Shown here one piece after another: positions 10,915-21,579 of a DNA stretch of 64,000 nt; within the stretch, counting starts at the first letter, position 1, and every line of letters begins with the position of its first letter. The DNA lies in NCBI GenBank assembly GCA_000320545.1, contig ADNK01002498.1:1-64000 (forward strand). Reading direction: 5' to 3'. Source of the stretch: Bigelowiella natans CCMP2755. Lineage: Eukaryota > Cercozoa > Chlorarachniophyceae. Below the pieces are notes generated by a model, which saw only the letters and a list, made by a program, of their open reading frames with translations, did not search any database and had not been told where the DNA came from. The translations under genes were made by a program, and so were the position numbers.

Positions 10915-13900
10915 TCATCGCTTTCGGAACTTCACCAACCACCAGGTAATAGATTCCTCTCTAACCTTATCTCCTTTGTCGCTTACCCAGAACTCACCTT
11001 CGTCCTTAGGTTCGTGTCCATACCAGCCCTCTGCATCAAGGTCCCCCAGGACCTTATACCAGTGCTCAAAGGGTAAGTCGGGAACAGCTAGGTAGAGTAG
11101 CTGATATTTTCCGTCCTTTATTTTCATAGCTACCCTCTCCATATTTCGTAATCCAGGGTAGCCTAGATAGACAATCTTCATGCGCCAATCGTCGTTCACC
11201 CTGACCTTATTGTTTCCATATTCCACATCGAACTTAGGTCGGGGTCCTAAACAAGGCATTGCTCGCTCCCACACAGTAGGGTTTACTTTAACATCCTCTA
11301 GGAGCTTCTCACCGATATCATAATTCTTTAGGTGACTGATGTGGCGCAAGGTGACCCTGTTCCCATCATAGATGTAGTACTGCTTCCTCCCCTTCCTCTC
11401 GGTAACCTTTGCAACGCCACCCCAGAAGGGGTCTTGTTTATTTCTCGATCTCAGATTTACCTTGGCCCTAACATACTGTCCTTCCTTTAGAACTCGGCCA
11501 TCGTACGGGACCTTCTCGTCTTCGCTCTCGGTATCGTCGTCGTTGTCGTCGCCTTCTTCCCTCTCCTTATCCTTGATACCTCCCCCAGACGTGAAGGTGT
11601 CGTTTACTAACCCTTGTATCTTGTCTGGTGTGGTGCTATTTATCCTGCTTAGGTTGGCCAAGGTGCGGTGGAGTCGCTCTACCTTGGAGTTGGACTGGGC
11701 ATAGTATACAGGTGAGGCATCAATATTAGGGTGTGGTAGCTGTAGAAGAGAGGTCTCATTATCCACATGTAACTTCTTTGGTATCTTGTTTATGCTAACT
11801 TCATCAGGGATAGCCTGGAGCTCAGACTCCCAGGTACGGTAGCAGTTAGTAAGCCTCTGCTTATATAAGCCTTTGTTCTTCTTAGCAACGTTGACCTTGA
11901 TAATCTTTTTAACCCAGCACTTTCCAGTGGCCACATCAACGAAGGTAAGGTAGTGATAGCCATCGTACTTATAAACATCAATTTGCACGATATCTAAGAA
12001 GTTCCTTGCTTTGATTTTCTTAGATGCACGGCTCTTGCTGGACTCCTTGGTGGCGACGCCTGCCGCCTTCAAGCTGGAGCACCTGCAGCCACGCAGGTAT
12101 GTCCTTATCTCTTTTAGCTTGTAGGGCCAGTAGTAATGGTAGAGTAGAGCAGTGATATGGTTTTCTCCTACGTGTGCAGGTCCATGGGCGGTAAAGAGAA
12201 GGGCTCCCCTGGTCCGCCGTGGCACGTAGGTACGCCTAACATTATTAGTGTATACATATATCCTATCACTAAGTACCTCATGCTTGTGTTTGTATTTATC
12301 CAGGTGTTCTTGAAGGTGCTGGAGCTCCTCTGGCTCAGGCAGGAAGTCGCCGTCCTCGAAGGTAATCGCGTTAACCATAGGGGTGACCTGGGTAGGGACT
12401 TTCTTTTCGAACAGCCTGCTGAAATAGTCAGCAAGCTGCTTGTCTCCTGGTGCGTAGACCACTGTCCTCTTGTCCCTAAACTCTTCCGTGTCCGCCCTCA
12501 TAGCTGCATACTCATCGTTAGGCGCTTCGAGCTTGCGGTCGATGCCTAGGAGGGGCTTGTGGTCAGTCATTAAGGTGAAGCTGGGCACCGACAGCAGGTA
12601 GTATCTTAGTTTCCTCTGCGCCTCAGTCATGGCTTTATACTCTCCTTTTGTAGGGCTGTACTTGGCCTCAGCTGCTGTGCAGGCCCTGCCCCACACCCGT
12701 ATGATCTGCTGGTCTTGGGTAAGTACAGCAGCCATACCTAGCTTAGACCAGTCTGTCCATAGGGTAGCTGGTCTAGTAGTGTCTAGCTTAGCATTCAATA
12801 GGGTGTTGCTGCATAACTTTATTAGGTTATCGAAGTGGGCATCAAGGCCAGCCTTGGCCCACACCTTAGCGAAGCTGAGGCCTACAGAGTTCTCCTTCCG
12901 GTAAGCAGTAGTAAAAGCAGCTGCAGTCCTAGCGTAGGTAGGGGAGAACCTACGTAGTATCCAAGCTGCAGTCTGCAAGAATGACTTTAACTCCTTTGCA
13001 TTCTTAGGTTTAGGGGCTTGCTGTAGTGCTGCTACTTTCTCGGGGTTTGGGGTGATGCGGCCTTGCTCCAGGTAATATCCACACCACTTGATTCTTGTAG
13101 CTAGGAATGTACACTTCTGCAGTCTAATAGTAAAACCGAAGTGTGCAAACCTAATAAATATATTTTCCAGGAGGAAGATCTGAGCGACGACTGTGTTGGT
13201 ACATATTATGTCATCATCCACATACACAAACACAAACACCCACAACACAGACGCCATCCCATCATGTGTGTATGCCCTGTAGTTCTGACTACTGAACGCA
13301 TCCCCTGATATGCTTAGGCCGTAAGGGAATACGACGAAGTGCCACTTCCTGTGCCTGCTGGAGAACGCGGTAATGGGGCGGGAGGTTTTGTGGATGGGTG
13401 TCTGCATGTATGATTCATTTTTATCTAGGGAAGAGTAGTATTTGTATCCTATGACGTGTTCAATAACGTCATCTATCCTTGGTGTAGGTGTCTGGATCCT
13501 CTTTATTACTCGGTTGTGGCGGATGAAGTTGTGCGCCAGGCGGAAGAAAGGGTAAGTAGGTTTCTTAGCTAGCACATGTCTCACGTTCCATGGTGAGTTG
13601 CTTGGCTCTATCTTCCCTTCCTTTGCCCATTCATTGATCTGCCACTCTATCTTTTCCCAGTCCGCTTCCGGTCGCCTATGTTCTGGGTCATTGATGATGC
13701 ACTCTTCGTATCCCTTCTTTAGCTCGATCTTTACTGGGGTAAGCTTGCTGGAGGGCTTCGTCGTCGGCTTGGTGATGTCAGAGTACTTCTCGTTTAATAT
13801 TTTATTAATGTACTTTTTGCCTTTGTCGATATCCCAATCATCAGCTGGGGGGGTCTTGTCCAGTAGCTCCGTTATCTGTCGGATGGTCTTGCCGGGGTTC

Positions 13901-15888
13901 TTCTTCCGTAGCTCGGTAGGTGTAGGTAGCTTGTTGTCCGCTAGGTCCATAAACTCTAACGCATTAACGCTTGACTCAGAGGTCCACTCGTCAAGCCGTA
14001 TCATGTTCTGGCTGATGGTCCTGCCTGACTTCTTTGGCAACTTAGCAAAGTATATCTTGTGATTGTAGAATGATATGATCCCCCCTAATTTTTCTAGGGC
14101 ATCCTGTCCGAGGAGTAGTTCCATGGATAAAGTCATGGCTACTCGGGTCTTGATTTGGGTCTCCGCGTCGCTGCCAGGTATCTGTAGCTTTAGCATTAGC
14201 TCACCGACGGTCTTCATGGAAGAGCTTCCGTCTGCTTGAGCATATTTACGTTCTTTCTTAGTCACTTGATCCAATAGTCCTAACCTTCTTACTGTGCTTA
14301 GGCTTATGAAGGACTTCGGCATGCTGCCACTATCCCAAAGGGCAGGTAGTTTCTTGTAGTCTCCGTAGCTGTCTTTAACTTTAACCTTGGTCATAGCAAC
14401 TTTGATAGTCCTGTTAGCGTCTTCGTCATTAATGTTGCATACTCCTAAGTTCTTTATGTCGTCTAGGGTCATGGGCTTGTCTTGGTCCTGCGTTGCTGGT
14501 ACTGCTGTCTTCGTCGGCGCCTGCTTAAGGTGATCTAATATTCCGTTTATCTGCTGCTGTATAGCATTGATACTGTTCTGCTTTTTGTTCTTATATTTAT
14601 TGTTCTTCCCGTTGTTGCTGCCTTGCCATTTGCTGTTGTTATATCCTTGTCCTCTGCCTTTCTTTCTCTTTAACTTCTCGTAGTGTTCGTTGAGCTGCCT
14701 GATCGTCATCCTGGGTCGTCCTTCTTTCCTGTCTCTGCAGTCTTTAGCGGTGTGTTTCCCTTTACGTGAGCAGTATCCGCAACGTCGGTTACCTTCCCTG
14801 TCCTTGTACCAGTCTCGCTGCGGCTTAATAGCGTTAATGTTTCCTATGCCAGGTACCTTAGGGCTGGTAAACTTGCGGTCCTGCTCCTGCTCGCGTAGGG
14901 ATATAGCCTGCACTGCTGCCTCCATCGTGGTGTAGCCTTTCTCCGTAACGTAAGTGGATTCCTTTATCTTTAACTTGAACTCTTCAAACCTTGCCTGATC
15001 ATCACCTGTGTTGTAATTAAAATCATGTAGTTCGTCGATCATATCCTGGAAGCGCGTGGCAAAGTCTCTAACAGGTTCTCTCTCATGCTGCATCATTGCT
15101 CTGTATTTTCTAATAGCCTGGGGTAGGGAGTTAGCATCCTGTTCATTTACAAAAGCCTTCATTATCGCCTCAACGTCTCGTAGCCCACTAACTGTAGTGT
15201 GTATTTTCTCTAGCTGCCTGATCCGGGTCCTGCCTGTCTCGTAAAGGTCCATGGCTTGCTTTATTATAGCTAGCCATTTGAGCTTGTCGTTTTCGGTGGG
15301 GTTAGGGGTAAAGTCGCAGAGTATACTCCTAGCGTTCTTCCACCACCTCCTTGCCTCACCTCTTTTCCCGTTGTATTTCGTTATCATAACCGGTGCTGTT
15401 TTAACAGACATGAACTGGGTGTTCCGCTGTACCGGCTGCTGCTGCTTGACGGTGCTCTGGGTCGTCCCCCGCGAGGCGCCCAGACCCCCGTCGTTCCTAA
15501 ACAAAGCTGCCCACTCTGGAGGTAAGTCTGCTTCGTAATCCATGATGTCCTGCATGATAGCTGCCCAAACATCATGTGTCTGATACTTGTATTCTATCGA
15601 TACTTTCAGTTTGGCGTAGTTGCTCGCCCTGGGTCGCAAGGCTCGTAATGCCATTACGACCTTCTTGCTTTCGGCGGCCACGTCCTCGTCGTCCGCCTCG
15701 TAGAAGTTCTCCAGTGCCTCTGCTGCTGCATCTGCTTTCTTAATCCCGGGTGCTGGTCCCGGCGGTGCCTGTGGAGGTGTTCCTCCTCCTTCCTTAGCGT
15801 CCGTATCGCCCTTCCTTTCCTGTTTCTGCTCGTGCCCTTGCACGGCCTGCGAGCCAAAGTCCTGCTGTTCTTCTAGCTGCTGTGACAT
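10915..15888 (-). CDS. Ty3/gypsy Gag-Pol polyprotein
   Basis: Single 1,657-aa frame. In order: Gag with a Gln/Lys-rich start; a zinc knuckle near residues 368-382 with spacing CX2CX5HX4C; protease DSGS near 517; reverse transcriptase with catalytic YVDD (followed by a third Asp) near 900; RNase H (TLWTDWS) near 1045; integrase core with IDVYKYDG, HVDNET and NSKVERLHR supplying D, D and E; then a C-terminal tail. The RT block usually written LDLxxGY reads LDKNESY. The second D and the E of the integrase are separated by 27 residues rather than the usual 35, and the zinc-finger Cys pair appears as CRC. Gag and Pol share one frame, so no frameshift is needed. The frame is intact, but integrase activity is uncertain. 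Confidence 0.93.
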   Translation of the reverse strand: MSQQLEEQQDFGSQAVQGHEQKQERKGDTDAKEGGGTPPQAPPGPAPGIKKADAAAEALENFYEADDEDVAAESKKVVMALRALRPRASNYAKLKVSIEYKYQTHDVWAAIMQDIMDYEADLPPEWAALFRNDGGLGASRGTTQSTVKQQQPVQRNTQFMSVKTAPVMITKYNGKRGEARRWWKNARSILCDFTPNPTENDKLKWLAIIKQAMDLYETGRTRIRQLEKIHTTVSGLRDVEAIMKAFVNEQDANSLPQAIRKYRAMMQHEREPVRDFATRFQDMIDELHDFNYNTGDDQARFEEFKLKIKESTYVTEKGYTTMEAAVQAISLREQEQDRKFTSPKVPGIGNINAIKPQRDWYKDREGNRRCGYCSRKGKHTAKDCRDRKEGRPRMTIRQLNEHYEKLKRKKGRGQGYNNSKWQGSNNGKNNKYKNKKQNSINAIQQQINGILDHLKQAPTKTAVPATQDQDKPMTLDDIKNLGVCNINDEDANRTIKVAMTKVKVKDSYGDYKKLPALWDSGSMPKSFISLSTVRRLGLLDQVTKKERKYAQADGSSSMKTVGELMLKLQIPGSDAETQIKTRVAMTLSMELLLGQDALEKLGGIISFYNHKIYFAKLPKKSGRTISQNMIRLDEWTSESSVNALEFMDLADNKLPTPTELRKKNPGKTIRQITELLDKTPPADDWDIDKGKKYINKILNEKYSDITKPTTKPSSKLTPVKIELKKGYEECIINDPEHRRPEADWEKIEWQINEWAKEGKIEPSNSPWNVRHVLAKKPTYPFFRLAHNFIRHNRVIKRIQTPTPRIDDVIEHVIGYKYYSSLDKNESYMQTPIHKTSRPITAFSSRHRKWHFVVFPYGLSISGDAFSSQNYRAYTHDGMASVLWVFVFVYVDDDIICTNTVVAQIFLLENIFIRFAHFGFTIRLQKCTFLATRIKWCGYYLEQGRITPNPEKVAALQQAPKPKNAKELKSFLQTAAWILRRFSPTYARTAAAFTTAYRKENSVGLSFAKVWAKAGLDAHFDNLIKLCSNTLLNAKLDTTRPATLWTDWSKLGMAAVLTQDQQIIRVWGRACTAAEAKYSPTKGEYKAMTEAQRKLRYYLLSVPSFTLMTDHKPLLGIDRKLEAPNDEYAAMRADTEEFRDKRTVVYAPGDKQLADYFSRLFEKKVPTQVTPMVNAITFEDGDFLPEPEELQHLQEHLDKYKHKHEVLSDRIYVYTNNVRRTYVPRRTRGALLFTAHGPAHVGENHITALLYHYYWPYKLKEIRTYLRGCRCSSLKAAGVATKESSKSRASKKIKARNFLDIVQIDVYKYDGYHYLTFVDVATGKCWVKKIIKVNVAKKNKGLYKQRLTNCYRTWESELQAIPDEVSINKIPKKLHVDNETSLLQLPHPNIDASPVYYAQSNSKVERLHRTLANLSRINSTTPDKIQGLVNDTFTSGGGIKDKEREEGDDNDDDTESEDEKVPYDGRVLKEGQYVRAKVNLRSRNKQDPFWGGVAKVTERKGRKQYYIYDGNRVTLRHISHLKNYDIGEKLLEDVKVNPTVWERAMPCLGPRPKFDVEYGNNKVRVNDDWRMKIVYLGYPGLRNMERVAMKIKDGKYQLLYLAVPDLPFEHWYKVLGDLDAEGWYGHEPKDEGEFWVSDKGDKVREESITWWLVKFRKR

Positions 15889-15905
15889 TGTTAGTCAAAT
15901 CGTTT

Positions 15906-15922
15906 CCCGTGTGTGGAAGCCA
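15906..15922 (-). other. Candidate gypsy primer-binding site
   Basis: In element orientation TGGCTTCCACACACGGG begins five bases after the 5' LTR. TGG complements the CCA end of a tRNA, as expected for a primer-binding site. I could not match the rest to a particular tRNA, so the call rests on position and the TGG only. Confidence 0.35.
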
Positions 15923-15927
15923 AAGGT

Positions 15928-16253
15928 TGTTGCGCGTAAGGTGTTCACAGGCCGAGGCGCTACGTGCACAAGTAGGCAGGGGGGGGGAAAGGCACGTTTG
16001 CTTCCTTTTGAAGAGTTGTGTTTATTTTTATTAAAGATTATATTTTTATTAAATCGTGCACTGCGTAATCATTCGCGAAGCTTTCGCGAATGCCGCCGCA
16101 CGTGGGGCAGCACACTTCCGGTGTGCTGCCATGAGTCCCGCCGGAACCCACGTGCCTATGCTGTATTAATATCTACGTTATCTATATTCTATATCCGCGA
16201 CAACCCCTTTGTTGTCGCACGTGACTTGTGCCCGCGTAGTGGTACGCGCTACA
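15928..16253 (-). repeat. Gypsy 5' LTR
   Basis: Second 326-bp LTR. I compared it line by line with 10538-10863 and found no difference. It supplies the element promoter in minus orientation and carries the same three CACGTG words and nested hairpins. Confidence 0.95.
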
Positions 16254-16257
16254 TCAA
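16254..16257. repeat. Target-site duplication of the gypsy element (right copy, TCAA)
   Basis: TCAA follows the LTR end GCTACA and matches the left copy at 10534-10537. Confidence 0.75.
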
Positions 16258-17533
16258 CTAGCTGTGCAAAGTCAAAGCCAGCTGCCAATCGTTTGGGCTG
16301 TGCGCATCGCAGCACGGACGTTGCGTTGTGCGATGAGGTGCACAATGTGTCCGTGCAATTGGCCAAATGCATGCATGCATGCATGCTGGCAATGTGCGCA
16401 CACGCTCTTGTGCAATGCGTTCTTGTTCTCAAACCACACGTCCAAGTGAAAGTGAAGAACCTGCGTCGTTGCACATGACAACGTGCAGCATTTGTTGCAT
16501 CCAAATTCTCCACACATCGATCATCTCACAGCGCTTCCATTTCTAGATTTGCACATCATGCGCCAGCAAGAGCAACGTGTGCTGCGTGTCTGTGCAACGT
16601 TGTTTGCAACGCGTGCATGCGAACCGTGCCGTGTTCTTTTCAGCAATTCCAGGATTGTGCGAAGTCACACTGTGAGTCACTAGGTCATGTTGGCATGTTG
16701 AAGCACACTGGATGCATGACACATGGATTTCTTGAGAGGCTAAATTTGATTCGGAAAGGTCATCACATGATGACAATTTCTGACTTCACATCTAAATCAT
16801 GAGTGGAAGTGTGACTTGCACACACATGCACACAAATGTGAAGATGCACTTGCGTTTATTTGCATGAACTGCTCTTGGATTTTCTCATAGTTATCCTACT
16901 CTTCTAATTCAAGTCTTTAACACACTTTAACTTGTTCTTACAATGGACGGTTTTCTCTTAATAGTGAGATACAACATGCATACACGGAATGAAGCTGACG
17001 ACTAGGCTGATAAACTCAACCGTGCTATTCGAATATTTGACCTATGTCTCGCTCCTAGACAATCCAATCAATACACGAATTCGCTCTTGATGTAAAGTAA
17101 AAGAGCATCGCCTGCGACGTGGATCGAGATGATAAACGTAATCACGACGTGTGCAGGGTGCAGGTACAGCAATCCATGCCACAGTTTGAAAGCCGATATG
17201 CCGTAACTAATATAATATAGAATTTGTTGGCGGATTTCTCAATACAAGGAGGCAAGGAAAGGAACAGAAAACCACAGAACAAACTCACGACAAACAACCA
17301 ATGTAAACACACACTAGATTCCAATTCCAAGGCAGGAGAACAAAGTAGTAGAAAATAGCATGATCAAATAGGAAAGTTTCGCGGAAAAAATAAGATGTAG
17401 CTGCCTCGATTGACGCGGGAAACAATATACTCTTTTCTCTCTTTCTTGATATGTGTTGATTTATTGCACCTCTAACGATTACTGCCATTTTATTGTTTAA
17501 GCTGCATTTTTTTAAATCGTTACGTATATAAAA
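16258..17533. other. Intergenic region with a TGCA/CATG-rich island (about 16,260-16,860)
   Basis: No supported gene. The first 600 bp are rich in TGCA, GCATGC and CACATG words, including (GCAT)n at about 16,370-16,386. Before the gypsy insertion this sequence would have been contiguous with the P450 upstream region. The remainder is AT-richer and featureless. Confidence 0.55.
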
Positions 17534-17716
17534 CTAGATGAGACAATAACACACGGACATTTTCGAGTGGCAAAGAGCGATCACAACGGCGGTGATGAGA
17601 TCTAAACAGACACTCAGCACCAGAATCGATACCGGCGTCTCGTTGTACCTTTCGATGATTAAGGGGATAAAAAGTTTTAATATCAGAAATGGACAAGGAG
17701 GGAGGGAGAGAGAGAG

Positions 17717-17789
<73 letters not shown>

Positions 17790-17897
17790 AGGGGGGGGAT
17801 GAGGGGGGAAGAGGAGGAGGAAATCATGGGTATAACCTAAAATTGCTAGATCACACACACACACACATACACGTGCACACGCACACGCACACATAAC

Positions 17898-17928
<31 letters not shown>

Positions 17929-18749
17929 CATTATTTTATCTGTTATATTTATTGAGATTCCAAAGGCAACAGCAATGCTCCAAATAACGATGGTGGCACA
18001 ATCGTCACGTCATAAGAGGTTGTTCTTGGTGTACTTACGTTGACAACGAATCACGGGCATAAACAGGTCCGTAATCGGCGATGAGACGAATGGAGAACGT
18101 GATGAGGATGGCTATACAGTCCCCGAGAGTGCGCAGTCCAAATCTTGCCACCTCCTCCGAATATCTGTATTGATATAGGCATCATCCCATCGTAACTTAA
18201 GAAAACCATCATCCACATTGGCTTCTTCGTCGTCATCATTCTCATCATCATTAACATGGTGGTCGTTGTCTCGTTTTCTTACTTTCTACGCCGCCCTTCC
18301 TCTTCGGTCTCCTTCTTCCTCCCCAGCACAAACGCCTTAACCTTGTACTCGATATGGTAAACCGAAGGGTAAAAGCGTACCAGACTCTGCAGAACCTCGA
18401 GGCTGATACGGATGAATGCCACAGAGAAGAGGGTGCTGTACTCGGAGATGTCTTGGATCACAACACGATAGAATACTAAATATATCAAGTCCACGAAGTA
18501 TCTGTAAATTGGAAGAGCAAATATCCAATATCATGTGCGGGTTGGAAAGACGATCTACTTGTAGCAGTAGTCGTCGTCGTGAGGGAGAGGGGGGGGGATG
18601 TAGGTGAAGCAAAACGGAAAACATGAAGTCGATAATAACGATATCGTCAATGATGGCACTGGCTCACACAACACACACGTGAAAGCTACTCTTTGAACAT
18701 AAGAGCTTCTCTCGATATAAATAAATAAATATATATATTTATATATATA

Positions 18750-18789
<40 letters not shown>

Positions 18790-19809
18790 GTATATATGTA
18801 TATGCTATGCAAGCAGACAGTCGATTATATGTTCAAATGTACATTAGCATGAAGTCCTGTCGAAACCCATTGGCGTGGTGATCAATCAACATCTGGCACA
18901 CCTCCATGATTACAAGGCTTGCGAAGATATTCACACAAAAGAGAAAGAACCCGACAAAAGAGGCATTGCTCCATAGGCCCCCGTTGTTGTCGGTACTATG
19001 CATGATGAATGCCGTCGAGCCAGTCAAGCACGTAGCGTACACGCCCAACACCAATATCGATAAAATCGCGTTCGCGCTGAGAAGCATGGTAGTGCACAAG
19101 GAAAATGGCAGAAGAAAGGGGGTGAATCGAAGAAGCATCTGCATGGTGAAACTTCAAACTGACACAGGAAAATAATCGTCGAATCAATATGCAACAATAT
19201 TATGACAACTGCAGCTCCCACCTCAATGGGGATGATAAAAGTAGCGCAACACAAACGATGCGAGCGAATGAAACTGCTGGCCATAACAACATATAATGGG
19301 TGGGGGGAAAGGTTACCCGATATGGTATGGATACGCTGCAGCCTTCGCATGAAAATTCCTATCAGATTTTCGACCAAAGGCGACCCAGGGCACATACAAG
19401 GAGGCGAGTACCCCCTTTGTTGTAAGAGGAGCCGTAGAGCTATTTGTTGTTGGTACTATTGTGTCATCGTCTCCACTGTTCGAGTCCTTTTTCATGAATG
19501 GCTGCCGGAATGGAGCTGACGAATGGCTATACCTTTCGTCTTCTTTCTCTTCTTGCCCTTTACTTATTGCAGCCTTTCCTCCCTTTTCTTCACTCGCGGC
19601 CCCCCCGTCTCCAATAACGCCTCCATTTGAAGACGGGAAGGCTGATAGTCGATTATTTAATCCATAATCAAACATACTGCTGGCTCGCAGTGCAACAAGA
19701 GAGGCAAATGCTAAGTTCTCGGTTAGTGAGAGTTAAAGAGTACATCTGCAGGACATAAATAAACACTACATATAGATATATACATACATATATTGATATT
19801 TTTATATAA

Positions 19810-19848
<39 letters not shown>

Positions 19849-20836
19849 ATTGCGGTGTATTTTAATTTGTATACATAAGTGTGAATCTCATGTCTATATT
19901 TCTGCTTACACTCTCTCCCTAGTTCGTGCTCTTTCTCCTCCTCTTTATTACAGTCATTCACTTGTCTCGCACTATTGTTCGAAGTACGCAACAACTTATG
20001 CATATGGATGAGGCTCACAAGTATAAATGTCAGCGTCATTGTGTAAGGTCCTATGCTGAGCAAGATCGGGTATTCGCTGCACATCTGTATCAATTAAGGT
20101 GAAACGTAATACAATATTAAAAATTTGAACAATGAAGATATCGCATAAATTGAGGTCCAAAAGAAAGAGCAGGCGTGAGTAAGAATATCGATGCCAATAT
20201 GACATAATAATTTCGGAGCTCTCTCTCCTCTGTCTGAGTGTAGAAACCTTTGGCCCTGCTCCCAAAGGAACCACGACTGCGACCTTTTTTGTTTGAACAG
20301 AATATATCAATTAGAGTTGGTGGCCTGGCTTGAATGCAGTGTCCTCTGCCCCCCCAACTTACCAGGAGCGTGAACGAAATGGCAGCATAAATCCAGTTGA
20401 GAGGGGGAAGGGGTATTGTCATTAGCGACTGCTGGACGCAGATCAGAACCGTTGTAACCATATAGAGGGGCTGGAAATAGAGCGCGTATGCGACCAGAGA
20501 TGTTCTCCCATCGCATGACCCTGAGAAAGGGATGCACTTCTCAACCACGATTCATAGCCGCTCTCTCTGGCAGACAATCAATAATGGACGGAAGTCCGAT
20601 CAAGCCGACTCACCTCCGCTCCGGTACGTCTTGCAGTTGAGAGGCACGATCATGGTTCCGAGCAGGAGGTACACTTCCGTTACTATCCCATTCAAAATCA
20701 GAAGTTTTGCAAAGCCAAGGATAGCTTCACTTATTGACTCAACATATCCGTGCTTTCTAACTCTTCGTGTCTCATTCTCTTCGGAATCATCACGTGAGAG
20801 ATGCAACGGCTCTTGCAGACTTGCTGACTGAATCAT
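17534..20836 (-). CDS. Multipass membrane protein of unknown family, nine exons
   Basis: Exons on the minus strand: 20614..20836, 20363..20520, 19912..20084, 19317..19679, 19222..19276, 18843..19138, 18283..18501, 18039..18164, 17534..17648. All phases reconcile, giving 575 aa. About nine or ten hydrophobic segments are visible, for example AKLLILNGIVTEVYLLLG, VAYALYFQPLYMVTTVLICV, ILSILVLGVYATCLTG, FVGFFLFCVNIFASLVIM, CIAILITFSIRLIADY and ILVLSVCLDLITAVVIALC. A long hydrophilic loop encoded by 19317..19679 is rich in Ser, Glu, Lys and Gly. The final intron carries a long (CT)n tract on the coding strand just before its acceptor. I recognise no family signature. A further upstream exon is possible, since the Met at 20836 is only the first usable one. 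Divergent from the TRIAP1-like gene, with 339 bp between start codons. Confidence 0.72.
17703..17797. repeat. (GA)n microsatellite in the last intron of the membrane-protein gene
   Basis: Purine-only on the plus strand, so (CT)n on the coding minus strand. It ends about 55 bp before the acceptor of the terminal exon (17648). It probably acts as a polypyrimidine tract. Confidence 0.85.
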
Positions 20837-21175
20837 GCGAAGGGTACTTTGGTTTGGAACGTCTCACCAGAGACAAAGAGCGCAGCGATAAGGGAGGTAA
20901 ATCGGGAGAGAGCAGGACTAACCCGCTACCTTGACCGCATTCATGGAGGTTAGATCTAGAGAAGCTCGGATCTTCATCTACGTATTCCGTTGGCGACAAC
21001 GAAAAAATAATTTATCAAAAACATCGCAGCTCTTCACGTCGCTCACGAAAAACACCATCGTTTTCTTACCTATTACAAGATCTGACAAGTCGCTGCTCAT
21101 AAATTGTCTTCAACTTGTCGCAACGACGAAACGGCATGCATATGCCCTTCGTTGATCCAGATCTTTTAGTCGGCC

Positions 21176-21579
21176 ATGGGAGGCTCATCGTCGTCGACGG
21201 CGATCGACCACTCGTGCAAAGACTTGAAAGCACGGTGCTAAGCATGTGTAGTATCCTTGCGCGTGCAGCAGGAGATTCTTTCAATGGGGTTGAGAATGTT
21301 GTAGGAAAGCATGTCTGCTTTCCGATCGGAATATGCGCTCAATTGAAGGCAATCACCGTGTTTTGGGCATGCAGGTATGACCAGTGTCACAACAGCTGGT
21401 ACAAGGAAGAGTTTCTCACGGGGAAGTCGATGGCACCACCTCCAAAGTGCAGGTTTCCCTTCATTGATTATTGGACACTATCTTGTCGAATGTTCCATCT
21501 CATCCGTCCCATAAATTGTTCCAGGGCTCTTTGGGATACTTACACGAGCTGTGTGAAAAAGAATATTTCTGCGAAGTAA
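21176..21579 (+). CDS. TRIAP1/Mdm35-family twin CX9C protein
   Basis: Small intermembrane-space chaperone type; in yeast and animals the family binds and stabilises PRELI/Ups lipid-transfer proteins. Exons 21176..21234, 21375..21452 and 21525..21579 join in phase to give 63 aa. Exon 1 ends GCACG|gtgct and exon 2 begins after gcatgcag; exon 2 ends TGCAG|gtttc. The product has two CX9C motifs, CKDLKARYDQC and CRALWDTYTSC, around the conserved WYKEEFLTGK core, matching the known layout C-x9-C-x(5)-WY-x-E-x-F-L-x-GK. It is shorter than human TRIAP1 (76 aa) or yeast Mdm35 (86 aa) and ends soon after the last Cys. Both introns interrupt or abut CX9C motifs. Divergent neighbour of the nine-exon membrane protein. 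Confidence 0.88.

Larger units (their letters stand above)
10538..16253 (-). mobile_element. Complete Ty3/gypsy LTR retrotransposon
   Basis: A 5,716-bp element on the minus strand. It consists of two 326-bp LTRs that look identical base for base, a 4-bp target duplication, and one uninterrupted 1,657-codon Gag-Pol frame between them. Domain order protease, RT, RNase H, integrase marks Ty3/gypsy. Identical LTRs imply a recent insertion, since LTRs diverge after integration. It sits between the P450 gene and a TGCA-rich spacer. Confidence 0.95.

Noticed and set aside
12157-12549. Plus-strand frames inside the gypsy Gag-Pol (also at 13598-14062, 14690-14935 and 15251-15538)
   Set aside because: Antisense shadows of the minus-strand polyprotein.
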